Assembly (NCBI GenBank): GCA_011390535.1
Contig: JAABSF010000145.1
Span: 1 to 6,670, forward strand
Length of the DNA: 6,670 nt
Direction: 5' to 3'
Source of the DNA: Deltaproteobacteria bacterium
GTDB lineage: Bacteria > Myxococcota_A > Polyangia > HGW-17 > SLPX01
A model generated the notes under the pieces. That model did no database searches. It was given only the letters and a program-made list of their open reading frames with translations, and was not told the origin of the DNA. Positions 1 through 6,560 of this stretch are shown here, one piece after another. Each line of letters opens with the position of its first letter. Position 1 is the stretch's first letter. A program made the position numbers and the translations under genes.

Positions 1-2
1 TG

Positions 3-950
3 GCCCCCTCCGGGGAGGCGATCAGCAGGTTTCGCGAGGTCCATGAGGTCTTAACCGCTTTCGAGCGTATGAAGACGGGGTTGCGTTCATTCCAGAAGTA
101 TGTGCCTCTGCAGCTTGTCCGGATGCTGTTACGGCGTCAGATCGAGCCAAAGTTGGGTGGAAAAGAGCGGGATTTAACCGTATTATTTTCAGATATTCGG
201 AATTTTACCACAATCGGAGAAGAGCTTGGACCTCAAAAGCTCGCAGAGAAACTGGCGGTTTATCTCACCGCCATGACCAGATCCATTCAAGCTCCGGAAT
301 CTAAGGGCACTGTGGATAAATATATCGGTGATGCAGTGGTTGCTTTTTGGAACGCTCCTGAGGATGTATCGGATCACCCTGGGAAGGCTTGTTGTGCAGC
401 TCTGGAAGGATTGCGAAAGATAGAAGAGATATCCCAAAAGGATGAAGAGTTTCCGGACTTTTTTACGAGAATAGCTATTCACACGGGGAGGGCTATTGTA
501 GGACATTACGGGTCCGAAGAACATGTCGCCTACACTTGCATAGGTGATGACGTCAATTTGGCTGCTCGTTTGGAGGGGCTGAACAAGATTTACGGTACGA
601 AGATATTGATTACACAAGCTGTGCTGGATAAAATTGAGGATCGGTTTTTGGTGCGCAAGTTAGATGCAGTTGTAGTCAAGGGAAAGAGCAGGGCGGTAAC
701 CGTTTATGAACTGATTGGTAAGAAAGGGGATGTGGCTGAAGGTCTTATCCGTAGCGTAGAGCTTTACGAGGAAGGGCTGGAGTTGTACCGGCAACGTAGA
801 TGGGGTGAAGCCATAGAGAAATTTATCAAGTCAAAGGAGTTGCGGCCTGATGATCTTGCAGCGTCGGTGATGATCGAGCGTTGCCAACGTTTTGAAGAGT
901 CTCCGCCGGACAGTAATTGGAATGGGGTTCACATCTACGAGACAAAATGA
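3..950 (+). CDS. Class III (IIIb-type) adenylate cyclase, C-terminal part, 5' end outside window
   Basis: Converts ATP to cAMP. The frame is open from base 3 with no start needed before the Met at 69, so the gene enters from the left. The 22 codons before that Met plus the GLRSFQKYVP stretch resemble the HAMP/signalling-helix linker of membrane-bound cyclases, so the missing part is probably a sensor with membrane segments. Numbering from the Met at 69: metal-binding D42 (in LFSDIRNFT) and D88 (in YIGD), adenine-contacting K84 (VDKYIGD) and T156 (AYTCIGDD), transition-state N163 and R167 (VNLAARLE). All catalytic residues are present, so it should be active. Thr instead of Asp at 156 places it in class IIIb, with ATP as the expected substrate. 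Residues about 228-293 form a tail with a helical TPR-like look and a PPDSNWNGV ending. It ends in TGA, 35 bases from the convergent lipoprotein gene. Confidence 0.93.
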   Translation, partial: APSGEAISRFREVHEVLTAFERMKTGLRSFQKYVPLQLVRMLLRRQIEPKLGGKERDLTVLFSDIRNFTTIGEELGPQKLAEKLAVYLTAMTRSIQAPESKGTVDKYIGDAVVAFWNAPEDVSDHPGKACCAALEGLRKIEEISQKDEEFPDFFTRIAIHTGRAIVGHYGSEEHVAYTCIGDDVNLAARLEGLNKIYGTKILITQAVLDKIEDRFLVRKLDAVVVKGKSRAVTVYELIGKKGDVAEGLIRSVELYEEGLELYRQRRWGEAIEKFIKSKELRPDDLAASVMIERCQRFEESPPDSNWNGVHIYETK

Positions 951-985
951 ATCTCTTACCGGTTTGGAAACTGATCTTTGGATCC

Positions 986-2824
986 TCACTGGACGGCAGG
1001 GATTATCACCTCAAAGCGACCATCCTCCAAAGTCTCTCCTTCTCCTAAATAGAATGCCGGGGTTTCACAAACATCGCTTTCGATACATGATGTTGATACC
1101 ATGTAGACTTTTACATCGAAACCGGTTACAGGGGCGCCCTCTTCATCTACCAATCTCCCCATCAGGAGCCTGGCCTCAGGGAATTCTATATTCAGAGTTC
1201 TGGAGATATCTTGTTTGATCTCCACATCTGAAAACAGCCACCTAGGCATATAGCTTTTTGAGGCTGGAACAAATTCAAAGTCGTAGAACCCTGGGTCCAG
1301 CTTCATAAAAAACTCTCCGTTTTCGCCGGTTGTCTGGGTGGGTCTAATCCCGAGATTCGTCATGAGAGAAGCTGGGGTTCCATTGTTATTTTCCGTTGTA
1401 GATGCGCGCGCGTTTATCGTTATGTTTGACAATGGTGTCCCTGATGAATCCACCACATTCCCCACCACCTCGGTTCTCAGGTCCAACTCCAAGTCGGCTC
1501 CTGTGCCTCCGCAGCGGCTGACTGTGAGGTTTGAAATCTTGGATGAGTATCGTGAATCCATCGGGGATATAATATTTACTTCGTATTCACGGGTATTTTG
1601 GTTCAACCCTGGTATGAGGTTCACTCGAATCTGTCCGGTTTCGTCACTTGTAGCGTTCATTGAAACCATACCATCATCATTTGTACCACCGCCCACGTGG
1701 GTGGTAAAGTTCACCACCGCTCCGCTCACCGGCTCACGCACACCTGCGCCCGATTTTCCCATAACTTTGTAAACATATTCACAAGGGGTCAGGAGCGCCG
1801 GATACGTGAAATCTTTCTCGCCTTCACTGGAAAGCTCAACGCTTAAACCGGGGGATTCAGCTCCGATATCTTCCAGATAAAACTGTATTGTGGGGCGAAA
1901 CGACGGTTCTTCCACAGGATACAACTCTAACACGTAATCTCTCTTGCCCAGAGGTATGGCCAACATGAATTCTCCACTCTCATCTGTGGTGTTGCTGACA
2001 GTGGAACTGTAAATTCCTGCTTCATCTCTCATGTGAGCTTGGAGGCCGGACACCCCGTTACCCATGGGGTCAATGACTCTCCCTGTGGCTGTTAGATATT
2101 CACCTTCCAGATCAAACAAGAACGTAGGATCGGTGTCGTCATTTACTGCAATATCCCTTATCACCAATGGGGGGAAAACCCTTGCGAAGTATTCCTGTGG
2201 GGTGACCCGCATGGTGTAGCTGTCGTTTTTGGGTACGTGGAGATCGAAGCTGGTGTTCTTTTCTCCTTCTCGTTCACCAACTGTCATATCCAAAGAGACC
2301 GAGGTATTATAAAGAACCTTTGGTCTCCCGGGGATACGTGAAGCTCGCCAAACAGATACTTGGGCGTCAAAAATATCAAATCCACTCCCATCGATAGCGT
2401 AGTCGATGACGCTCACTTTACCGGCTACGTGCGCCGGCCGTCTATAAACCAGCTTCACCGTACCATCTTCTATAAATTCCATGTTTTGGGGACCAAACTC
2501 AGTCCTAGTGCGCTGAAATGTGGAGTCTTCCTTGGATGTTGAACTAGGGATCACTTCGATGGCAAGGTTCATTGATGGCGTTGCTGCATGAAAACAGTAG
2601 CCGTTCAATGAGCACAGCTGCCCATCTGCCGGGCAGTCGGAGTTAAACTCACATGTAGGTGGTTCGTTGTATGAAGAAAAGGTTGGGTCCGCTCTGCAGC
2701 CTGTAATTATCAACATGGCTATCAAGAGAAGACCAGGGTAGACCCCTTTAATAACTGAACGTTTATGCTGGAAAAGCCTCCTGAAAAAGAGACTTTTCCA
2801 GTTTTTCTTAACAAAATACTTCAT
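986..2824 (-). CDS. Large lipoprotein with repeated carboxypeptidase-regulatory-like beta domains
   Basis: Predicted surface or periplasmic lipoprotein; no enzymatic motif is seen and its ligand is unknown. A basic N-region of about 30 residues precedes a hydrophobic stretch ending in lipobox ITG-C43. Residue +2 is Arg, not Asp, so outer-membrane sorting is likely. A cysteine cluster follows (C58, C64, C71, C77; CPADGQLC core), then an unassigned beta-rich region to about 230. Beta-sandwich units of the carboxypeptidase regulatory-like type recur: G248-R-V-I-D with TDESGEF, a unit bracketed by C348 and C438, G455-N-V-V-D with TGENGEF, and G556-R-L-V-D with LEDGRF. The last unit stops right after VIIPAVQ, before the usual closing strand. 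Mature cysteines beyond the lipid one number eight, consistent with disulfides. The ATG is the only Met before the hydrophobic stretch; upstream Shine-Dalgarno is weak. It starts 42 bases after the small lipoprotein gene, probably one transcript. Confidence 0.85.
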   Translation of the reverse strand: MKYFVKKNWKSLFFRRLFQHKRSVIKGVYPGLLLIAMLIITGCRADPTFSSYNEPPTCEFNSDCPADGQLCSLNGYCFHAATPSMNLAIEVIPSSTSKEDSTFQRTRTEFGPQNMEFIEDGTVKLVYRRPAHVAGKVSVIDYAIDGSGFDIFDAQVSVWRASRIPGRPKVLYNTSVSLDMTVGEREGEKNTSFDLHVPKNDSYTMRVTPQEYFARVFPPLVIRDIAVNDDTDPTFLFDLEGEYLTATGRVIDPMGNGVSGLQAHMRDEAGIYSSTVSNTTDESGEFMLAIPLGKRDYVLELYPVEEPSFRPTIQFYLEDIGAESPGLSVELSSEGEKDFTYPALLTPCEYVYKVMGKSGAGVREPVSGAVVNFTTHVGGGTNDDGMVSMNATSDETGQIRVNLIPGLNQNTREYEVNIISPMDSRYSSKISNLTVSRCGGTGADLELDLRTEVVGNVVDSSGTPLSNITINARASTTENNNGTPASLMTNLGIRPTQTTGENGEFFMKLDPGFYDFEFVPASKSYMPRWLFSDVEIKQDISRTLNIEFPEARLLMGRLVDEEGAPVTGFDVKVYMVSTSCIESDVCETPAFYLGEGETLEDGRFEVIIPAVQ

Positions 2825-2852
2825 ATTATTACCGTTAACTTCAAGTAAAACT

Positions 2853-2864
2853 TTAACTAGTTAA
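2853..2864. repeat. Perfect 12-base AT-rich palindrome between the two lipoprotein genes
   Basis: TTAACTAGTTAA reads the same on both strands. It lies 2 bases past the stop codon of the small lipoprotein gene and 28 bases before the start of the large one. It has no room for a stable hairpin loop and no proper T-run, so it is not a convincing terminator. It could be a protein-binding site or a chance palindrome. Confidence 0.5.
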
Positions 2865-2866
2865 TC

Positions 2867-3451
2867 CTAAGGTGCTAAACATGTTACTCTTATTCTGATT
2901 TCATCCGTAAACCCTGTCAAGGAAGCGCGGTATTCAGGACTCACTAAATTACTGTCCCAACCTGCTGCAATGACCAGGTCAACCATGCGAACCCTGCCCG
3001 GCAAAATGTCTTCCGTGCAGGGCGATATTTGTTCCAAAGAAATAATTCTTATTTCGGAATCTGAAGCCAGCGCATCCTCTTGAGTTATGTCTCTCTCATA
3101 TACTTGAGGGCTTGGATTCTGGGGGTCATAGTCGATGAATATCCTCAACTTAACGGTGTCTTCAGGGTTAGGTTCCCACACTGCCAGTTTAATGGGTAGC
3201 TCTGGTGGATGTTCTCCCTCTTCCGGAAGCACCAGATCATAGGAAAACAGAGGTTCAGTTCGTGAGCGGTCGATTCTTGGTTCGGTGTTTGGTGATTCGC
3301 TCTCTGTTTCCAGCGTTGTGGGCCAGACGCACGCTCCGAATCCGCCGAGTGTGGATGTAACCAAAGTAGTCATAATGCAAAACCAACTCATTACACTGAA
3401 ACTGATGCAAGAACTGAACCGATTATGTATATTTTGCAAAAAGCTTGTCAT
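2867..3451 (-). CDS. Small probable lipoprotein of unknown function
   Basis: I do not recognise a named family. The N-terminus has a short polar region with Arg11, a long hydrophobic stretch (about 13-40) and then GFGA-C41, an imperfect lipobox (Phe at -3), followed by a low-complexity acidic and Pro/Ser/Thr linker to about residue 66. The remainder (about 68-194) looks like one beta-rich extracytoplasmic domain. Its LRIFIDYDPQNPSP stretch (102-115) recalls a 'YVDY...P.P' motif I remember from delta-proteobacterial lipoproteins; that resemblance is from memory only. C145 and C191 could form one disulfide closing the domain at its C-terminal end. No good Shine-Dalgarno precedes the ATG; internal Met21 and Met27 are alternatives but would remove the basic N-region, so I keep the long start. 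Ends in TAG, 42 bases before the large lipoprotein gene. A partner role with that protein is inference. Confidence 0.75.
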   Translation of the reverse strand: MTSFLQNIHNRFSSCISFSVMSWFCIMTTLVTSTLGGFGACVWPTTLETESESPNTEPRIDRSRTEPLFSYDLVLPEEGEHPPELPIKLAVWEPNPEDTVKLRIFIDYDPQNPSPQVYERDITQEDALASDSEIRIISLEQISPCTEDILPGRVRMVDLVIAAGWDSNLVSPEYRASLTGFTDEIRIRVTCLAP

Positions 3452-3517
3452 ATCATATATTTAAATGCGCAGCGGTGACTCTTGTATCTGGTAAAACCTG
3501 ACAGTAGCGCCATGCTG

Positions 3518-3533
3518 TTTCACTATAGTGAAA
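3518..3533. repeat. Perfect 16-base palindrome, possible operator
   Basis: TTTCACTATAGTGAAA is a perfect inverted repeat in the 120-base gap upstream of the lipoprotein genes. It is not followed by a T-run on the minus strand, so terminator function for the activator gene is unlikely. It covers the candidate -10 box of the minus-strand promoter, the typical position of a repressor site. No binding protein can be named from the sequence. Confidence 0.6.
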
Positions 3534-3550
3534 AAATTTCATACTGCTAA
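3522..3550 (-). promoter_or_regulatory. Candidate sigma-70-type promoter for the two lipoprotein genes
   Basis: On the minus strand a TTAGCA (3545-3550; four of six match to TTGACA) is followed after 17 bases by TATAGT (3522-3527; five of six match to TATAAT). The expected start of transcription would be near 3515, giving a leader of about 65 bases before the ATG at 3451. The -10 box lies inside the 16-base palindrome. This is pattern matching only, in AT-rich DNA where such matches arise by chance. Confidence 0.4.
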
Positions 3551-3571
3551 TAGTTGCTTTGTCGATTATCG

Positions 3572-5371
3572 TCACTCCTCCACACGCTTCATTTTTTCTT
3601 CTTTTTCCAAGTGTCGGAAAATAGTTCTGGGGTCAACGTTAAGATCTTTTGCCGTTTTTGTTCGGTTACCGTTGTTACGTGCGAGAATTTCATTGATGTA
3701 GTTTCTTTGAAAATCCTCTTTTGCTTCGGCAAGAGGTTTTATTGGTTCCATAACATCCGCCGTGAGGCCGAGATCCTCCGGGCCCAGCAGATTTTTGTCT
3801 GAGAGTACAACCGCCTTTTTTATGTGGTTTTCAAGCTGACGAATATTTCCAGGCCAATCAAATTTTTTCATGGCGACCAATGCGTTTGGCGAAAATCCCC
3901 TGACTTTGCTGTTCAGCTCACCAGCGTATTTGTCCAAGATAAATTTTGCTATCAAGACGACATCTTCTCCCCTTTCTTTCAAAGGCGGGAGGAAGATATT
4001 CACTACATTCAATCTGTAATAGAGGTCTTCTCGGAAAGCTCCTTTTTTTATCTCATCTTCCAGGGTTTTATTTGTGGCCGCGATGACCCTGATATCCACA
4101 TGTTCGGGCTGTGTCGCTCCCACCTTGGTGACGATATGCTCTTGAAGTGCTCGCAAGAGCTTTACCTGCAGGTTGAGAGGTAATTCACCAACTTCGTCCA
4201 AGAACAATGTACCCTTGTCTGCTTGCTGGAACCTGCCGGTTTTGGTGGCAACAGCTCCGGTAAAAGCCCCCTTTACGTGACCGAAGAGTTCTGATTCAAG
4301 CAGGTTTTCCGGTATTGCTCCACAGTTGATGGTTATAAAGGCCCCGGATGTACGATTGGAACGTTGATGGATTTCTCTCGCTATGAGCTCTTTGCCTGTC
4401 CCAGTCTCTCCGGTGATGAGAACTGAGATATCCGTGCCGGCTATCTTATCCACTTTCCTGTAGATATCTTGCATCGCGGGGCACGCACCGATGATCTCTC
4501 CATACATTATTTTATCGAGTCGCTGGGAGAGCTGCTCTTTATCGAATTTAAGCTCGTTGACCAGCAAGGCGTTTCTGATTAGCAAGGACGCCTGTGAGGA
4601 AAAAACAGTAAGTATTTCGAGACTATCCTCTTCAAAGAGATCGATTACATTGTGATTTCCAACGTAAATAACCCCTATAAGGCTGCCTCGCTCCAGGAGA
4701 GGGACACACATCACCGATTGAAGCTTAAGGTTTATCACCGACAAGGAACTGGAGAACTCATCATCGGATAATGCATCTGAAATAATCAGGGGCTTTCGAG
4801 TTTTTATGACTTTATCAATGATACTGTCAGAGAGTTGACTCACGGCGTCCGCTATGTTTTCCCGGCGGAGGTTTCTGGCAACTCTTATTTGGGGGGTCTC
4901 TCCTTCCATAAGGATCAGAAAACCACGATCAGCGTTGGTGATCTCAATCACCATGTCCATGAGCTTTTCCAGGAGACTGTTAATCTCGTAATCGGTCAGG
5001 AGCTTTTGGGAGAACTCATAGAGTTTCTTGTAGCTGTTCACCTCCACCATTGTGGTCCCGGCTTCGGTCTCTTCTGTGGGGATATCCTGAATGTGAAACT
5101 CCAGCTCAACGCCGCCGATTCGAATCTTATCTCCTTCTTTCAGCCTATGTTTTCGTTTCTTTCGGCCGTTGATATGCATTGGGTTTTGTCTCGTCAACGG
5201 CTTGATATTGTAGTGTTTTCCGTCGTAGTGGATATGTGCGTGGGTGTCTCCAATCAATGGGTCGGGGATGACTATATCGTTTTCCCTTACTTTGCCCAGA
5301 GATGTAATTTTTTTGTAGAGATGGTAGACTTCCGGGGTTTTTCCCGGTACCAGCATTCTCAATGACGCCAT
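3572..5371 (-). CDS. Sigma-54-dependent transcriptional activator, FHA-GAF-AAA+-Fis HTH
   Basis: Bacterial enhancer-binding protein: uses ATP hydrolysis to open promoters held by sigma-54 RNA polymerase. Domains: FHA-like fold about 5-95; GAF sensor about 125-268; AAA+ about 290-525; Fis-type helix-turn-helix about 553-590 (TKTAKDLNVDPRTIFRHL). The AAA+ core is intact: Walker A GETGTGKE 321-328, the sigma-54-contacting GAFTGA loop 368-373, Walker B LFLDE 389-393, sensor I AATN 431-434, arginine-finger region FREDLYYRL 446-454, sensor II WPGNIRQLEN 506-515. There is no receiver domain, so control should come through FHA and GAF rather than a histidine kinase. The FHA part keeps N31-D32, H44 and ING 67-69, but the usual Gly-Arg is Gly-Lys (26-27) and the phosphothreonine-contacting Ser is Gly41. 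A good Shine-Dalgarno fixes the ATG. 122 bases separate it from the TPR/membrane gene upstream and 120 from the lipoprotein gene downstream. Confidence 0.95.
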   Translation of the reverse strand: MASLRMLVPGKTPEVYHLYKKITSLGKVRENDIVIPDPLIGDTHAHIHYDGKHYNIKPLTRQNPMHINGRKKRKHRLKEGDKIRIGGVELEFHIQDIPTEETEAGTTMVEVNSYKKLYEFSQKLLTDYEINSLLEKLMDMVIEITNADRGFLILMEGETPQIRVARNLRRENIADAVSQLSDSIIDKVIKTRKPLIISDALSDDEFSSSLSVINLKLQSVMCVPLLERGSLIGVIYVGNHNVIDLFEEDSLEILTVFSSQASLLIRNALLVNELKFDKEQLSQRLDKIMYGEIIGACPAMQDIYRKVDKIAGTDISVLITGETGTGKELIAREIHQRSNRTSGAFITINCGAIPENLLESELFGHVKGAFTGAVATKTGRFQQADKGTLFLDEVGELPLNLQVKLLRALQEHIVTKVGATQPEHVDIRVIAATNKTLEDEIKKGAFREDLYYRLNVVNIFLPPLKERGEDVVLIAKFILDKYAGELNSKVRGFSPNALVAMKKFDWPGNIRQLENHIKKAVVLSDKNLLGPEDLGLTADVMEPIKPLAEAKEDFQRNYINEILARNNGNRTKTAKDLNVDPRTIFRHLEKEEKMKRVEE

Positions 5372-5379
5372 ATTTTCAA

Positions 5380-5385
5380 CCTCTC
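5380..5385 (-). promoter_or_regulatory. Ribosome binding site of the sigma-54 activator gene
   Basis: GAGAGG on the minus strand, 8 bases before the ATG at 5371. It is the strongest Shine-Dalgarno match in the window and supports the chosen start. The lipoprotein genes lack a comparable site. Confidence 0.7.
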
Positions 5386-5493
5386 GCTCCGAAACAGAGA
5401 CAAATCGCTCATTTTATTCCAGTGGCTGCAGTGTTTTGTTTTTTATTCGATCAAACCTGCTGTCCTGTCTAATTACCCAGGCTTACAGTAAAT

Positions 5494-6480
5494 TCAAAAA
5501 TCAAAAGAGACGCCTATTCCCCCTCCTCCAGGCAGCGGAGACGGGTGGATTTGTAGTCTTTTCCACAATTTCCTTTTGGATCGAGCCTTCTGGATTTTCG
5601 TGCTCTCGGTTTCGGGTTCCTCAATGTTTACGGGCTTTGTCTTCACAGTACGTGACTTATAGCTTATGAGAGCCTCAATAATTCCTGCGGCGGCTACCCC
5701 TATGAAAAGACTACCGGTTGTTATCTGTGAGATCTGAATATTTCGCGCCCGGCGGATTGATTTCTCATCGTCCCTGACAGTGCTACCAGGTCCGTTCCGA
5801 ACCCATGGGGTTTCCGCCAATATGTAGCTCGTTAGATTGGCCAGTACCAGCGCTGTCTCCAATGAGAAGAATATCCAGCCTTTGGTTTTGTCGCCGTTAT
5901 TAAACTGGCCTACACCAAAAGGTATAAAGCTGAGCCAAAGTGGCCGCTCAATAATTGTTGTCACTACAGCGGAATCCTTTAATTTCCGTATTCGGGTCTT
6001 AGCTGATGACAATTTCTTTCTGCAGATTTCAAGCTCTCGCGTTTGTCGTATTCGAATCTCTTGAGGTTTGCTTTTCAGCTTATCTTTTATGCTTTGAAAA
6101 AATTCTATTACCCCAGCGGGGTGGACGGCAGCGTTTAACTCGGCGTTGGGTTTCATGCCCAAGAGCACAAGAAACGAAGCCTCGGAAGCTTTAGGCTTTT
6201 TCAACCACCAATAGGAAATGCCAAGCATTTTATACGCCTCAGCCTCTTCTTTTTCAGACGACAAGATGCTCCTAGGTTCCACCAGGGGCCTGACAAGTTT
6301 GATCACCTTTTCATGGTTTTGATTGAGGAACTCACCTCGTGCTTCCTCCAGTTTTGGGTGTATCTGGGCACTTAGGTCACCGGCTGTCAGGCAGACGACT
6401 GAGAATAAAATGAAAGCATAAGTAGACGGTGCGAGGCCCCTTTTATATCGCGGTCTTATTTGATGCTCGTTATTCTGCAC
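5494..6480 (-). CDS. Exported TPR-like protein with coiled coil and PFGVGQFNNG membrane region
   Basis: Function unknown; the layout suggests an envelope adaptor. Signal peptide: basic region (R9-R14), hydrophobic 20-33, possible cleavage after LSA38. Residues about 42-135 resemble paired TPR helices (KVIKLVRPLVEP, AEAYKMLGISYWWL, ASFLVLLGMKPNAEL). A basic, probably coiled-coil helix spans about 135-170. Then come hydrophobic parts: LWLSFIPFGVGQFNNGD (181-197), 200-222 and 252-273, which could form two or three membrane segments. The end is Lys/Arg-rich (about 280-309), then Pro/Gly-rich, closing with GIGVSFDF, whose alternating hydrophobics and final Phe imitate an outer-membrane beta signal. 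The same plan (TPR, then PFG.GQF.NG) is one I recall from myxobacterial hypotheticals. The start is GTG at 6478-6480 with AAGG only 4 bases upstream; a stop lies eleven codons further up and the next in-frame Met is residue 84, so GTG is the best start. Confidence 0.8.
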   Translation of the reverse strand: MQNNEHQIRPRYKRGLAPSTYAFILFSVVCLTAGDLSAQIHPKLEEARGEFLNQNHEKVIKLVRPLVEPRSILSSEKEEAEAYKMLGISYWWLKKPKASEASFLVLLGMKPNAELNAAVHPAGVIEFFQSIKDKLKSKPQEIRIRQTRELEICRKKLSSAKTRIRKLKDSAVVTTIIERPLWLSFIPFGVGQFNNGDKTKGWIFFSLETALVLANLTSYILAETPWVRNGPGSTVRDDEKSIRRARNIQISQITTGSLFIGVAAAGIIEALISYKSRTVKTKPVNIEEPETESTKIQKARSKRKLWKRLQIHPSPLPGGGGIGVSFDF

Positions 6481-6560
6481 GTAACCTTGAAAATTTCCCT
6501 GTAGCTGGAGTCAAACCTTCTTTTAAAAACCCATTGCGGACGTGTGAGAGATTATTCACA

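Noticed and set aside
951..1010. Possible frameshift cutting the C-terminus of the large lipoprotein
   Set aside because: I read the other two minus-strand frames past the stop; neither restores a G-x-Y type closing strand, so a simple indel is not supported.
1688..1705. Imperfect 18-base palindrome with a perfect CCCACGTGGG core
   Set aside because: It lies inside the large lipoprotein coding region, over the HVGGG codons, and is explained by Gly/His/Thr codon use; no regulatory context.
4835..5365. Long plus-strand open frame opposite the activator, and similar frames at 189-617, 1338-1772 and 3824-4183
   Set aside because: All lie antisense to genes with clear domain motifs or family patterns, and their products show no recognisable domain pattern; they are shadows of the real genes.
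5407..5421. TGG-N10-GC on the minus strand upstream of the activator gene, a possible sigma-54 promoter for autoregulation
   Set aside because: Only the GG and GC cores fit; the rest of the -24 and -12 elements is poor, and this core spacing is frequent by chance.
5418..5435. CAGTG-GCTG-CAGTG-type short repeat on the plus strand followed by a T-rich stretch, considered as a terminator
   Set aside because: The CAGTG copies are direct, not inverted, so no stable stem forms, and the T-rich stretch would serve the plus strand, where no gene ends.
6500..6520. GG-N10-GC on the minus strand upstream of the TPR/membrane gene
   Set aside because: The flanking positions of both sigma-54 elements mismatch, including the first T of the -24 box, so it is not distinguishable from chance.
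6543..6560. TGTGA-N8-TCACA dyad just after the PEGA-like stop, resembling a CRP/cAMP receptor site, tempting because a cyclase is in the window
   Set aside because: CRP sites have a 6-base spacer, here it is 8, which puts the half-sites out of register. As a terminator it has only a 5-base-pair stem and no adjacent T-run on the minus strand.
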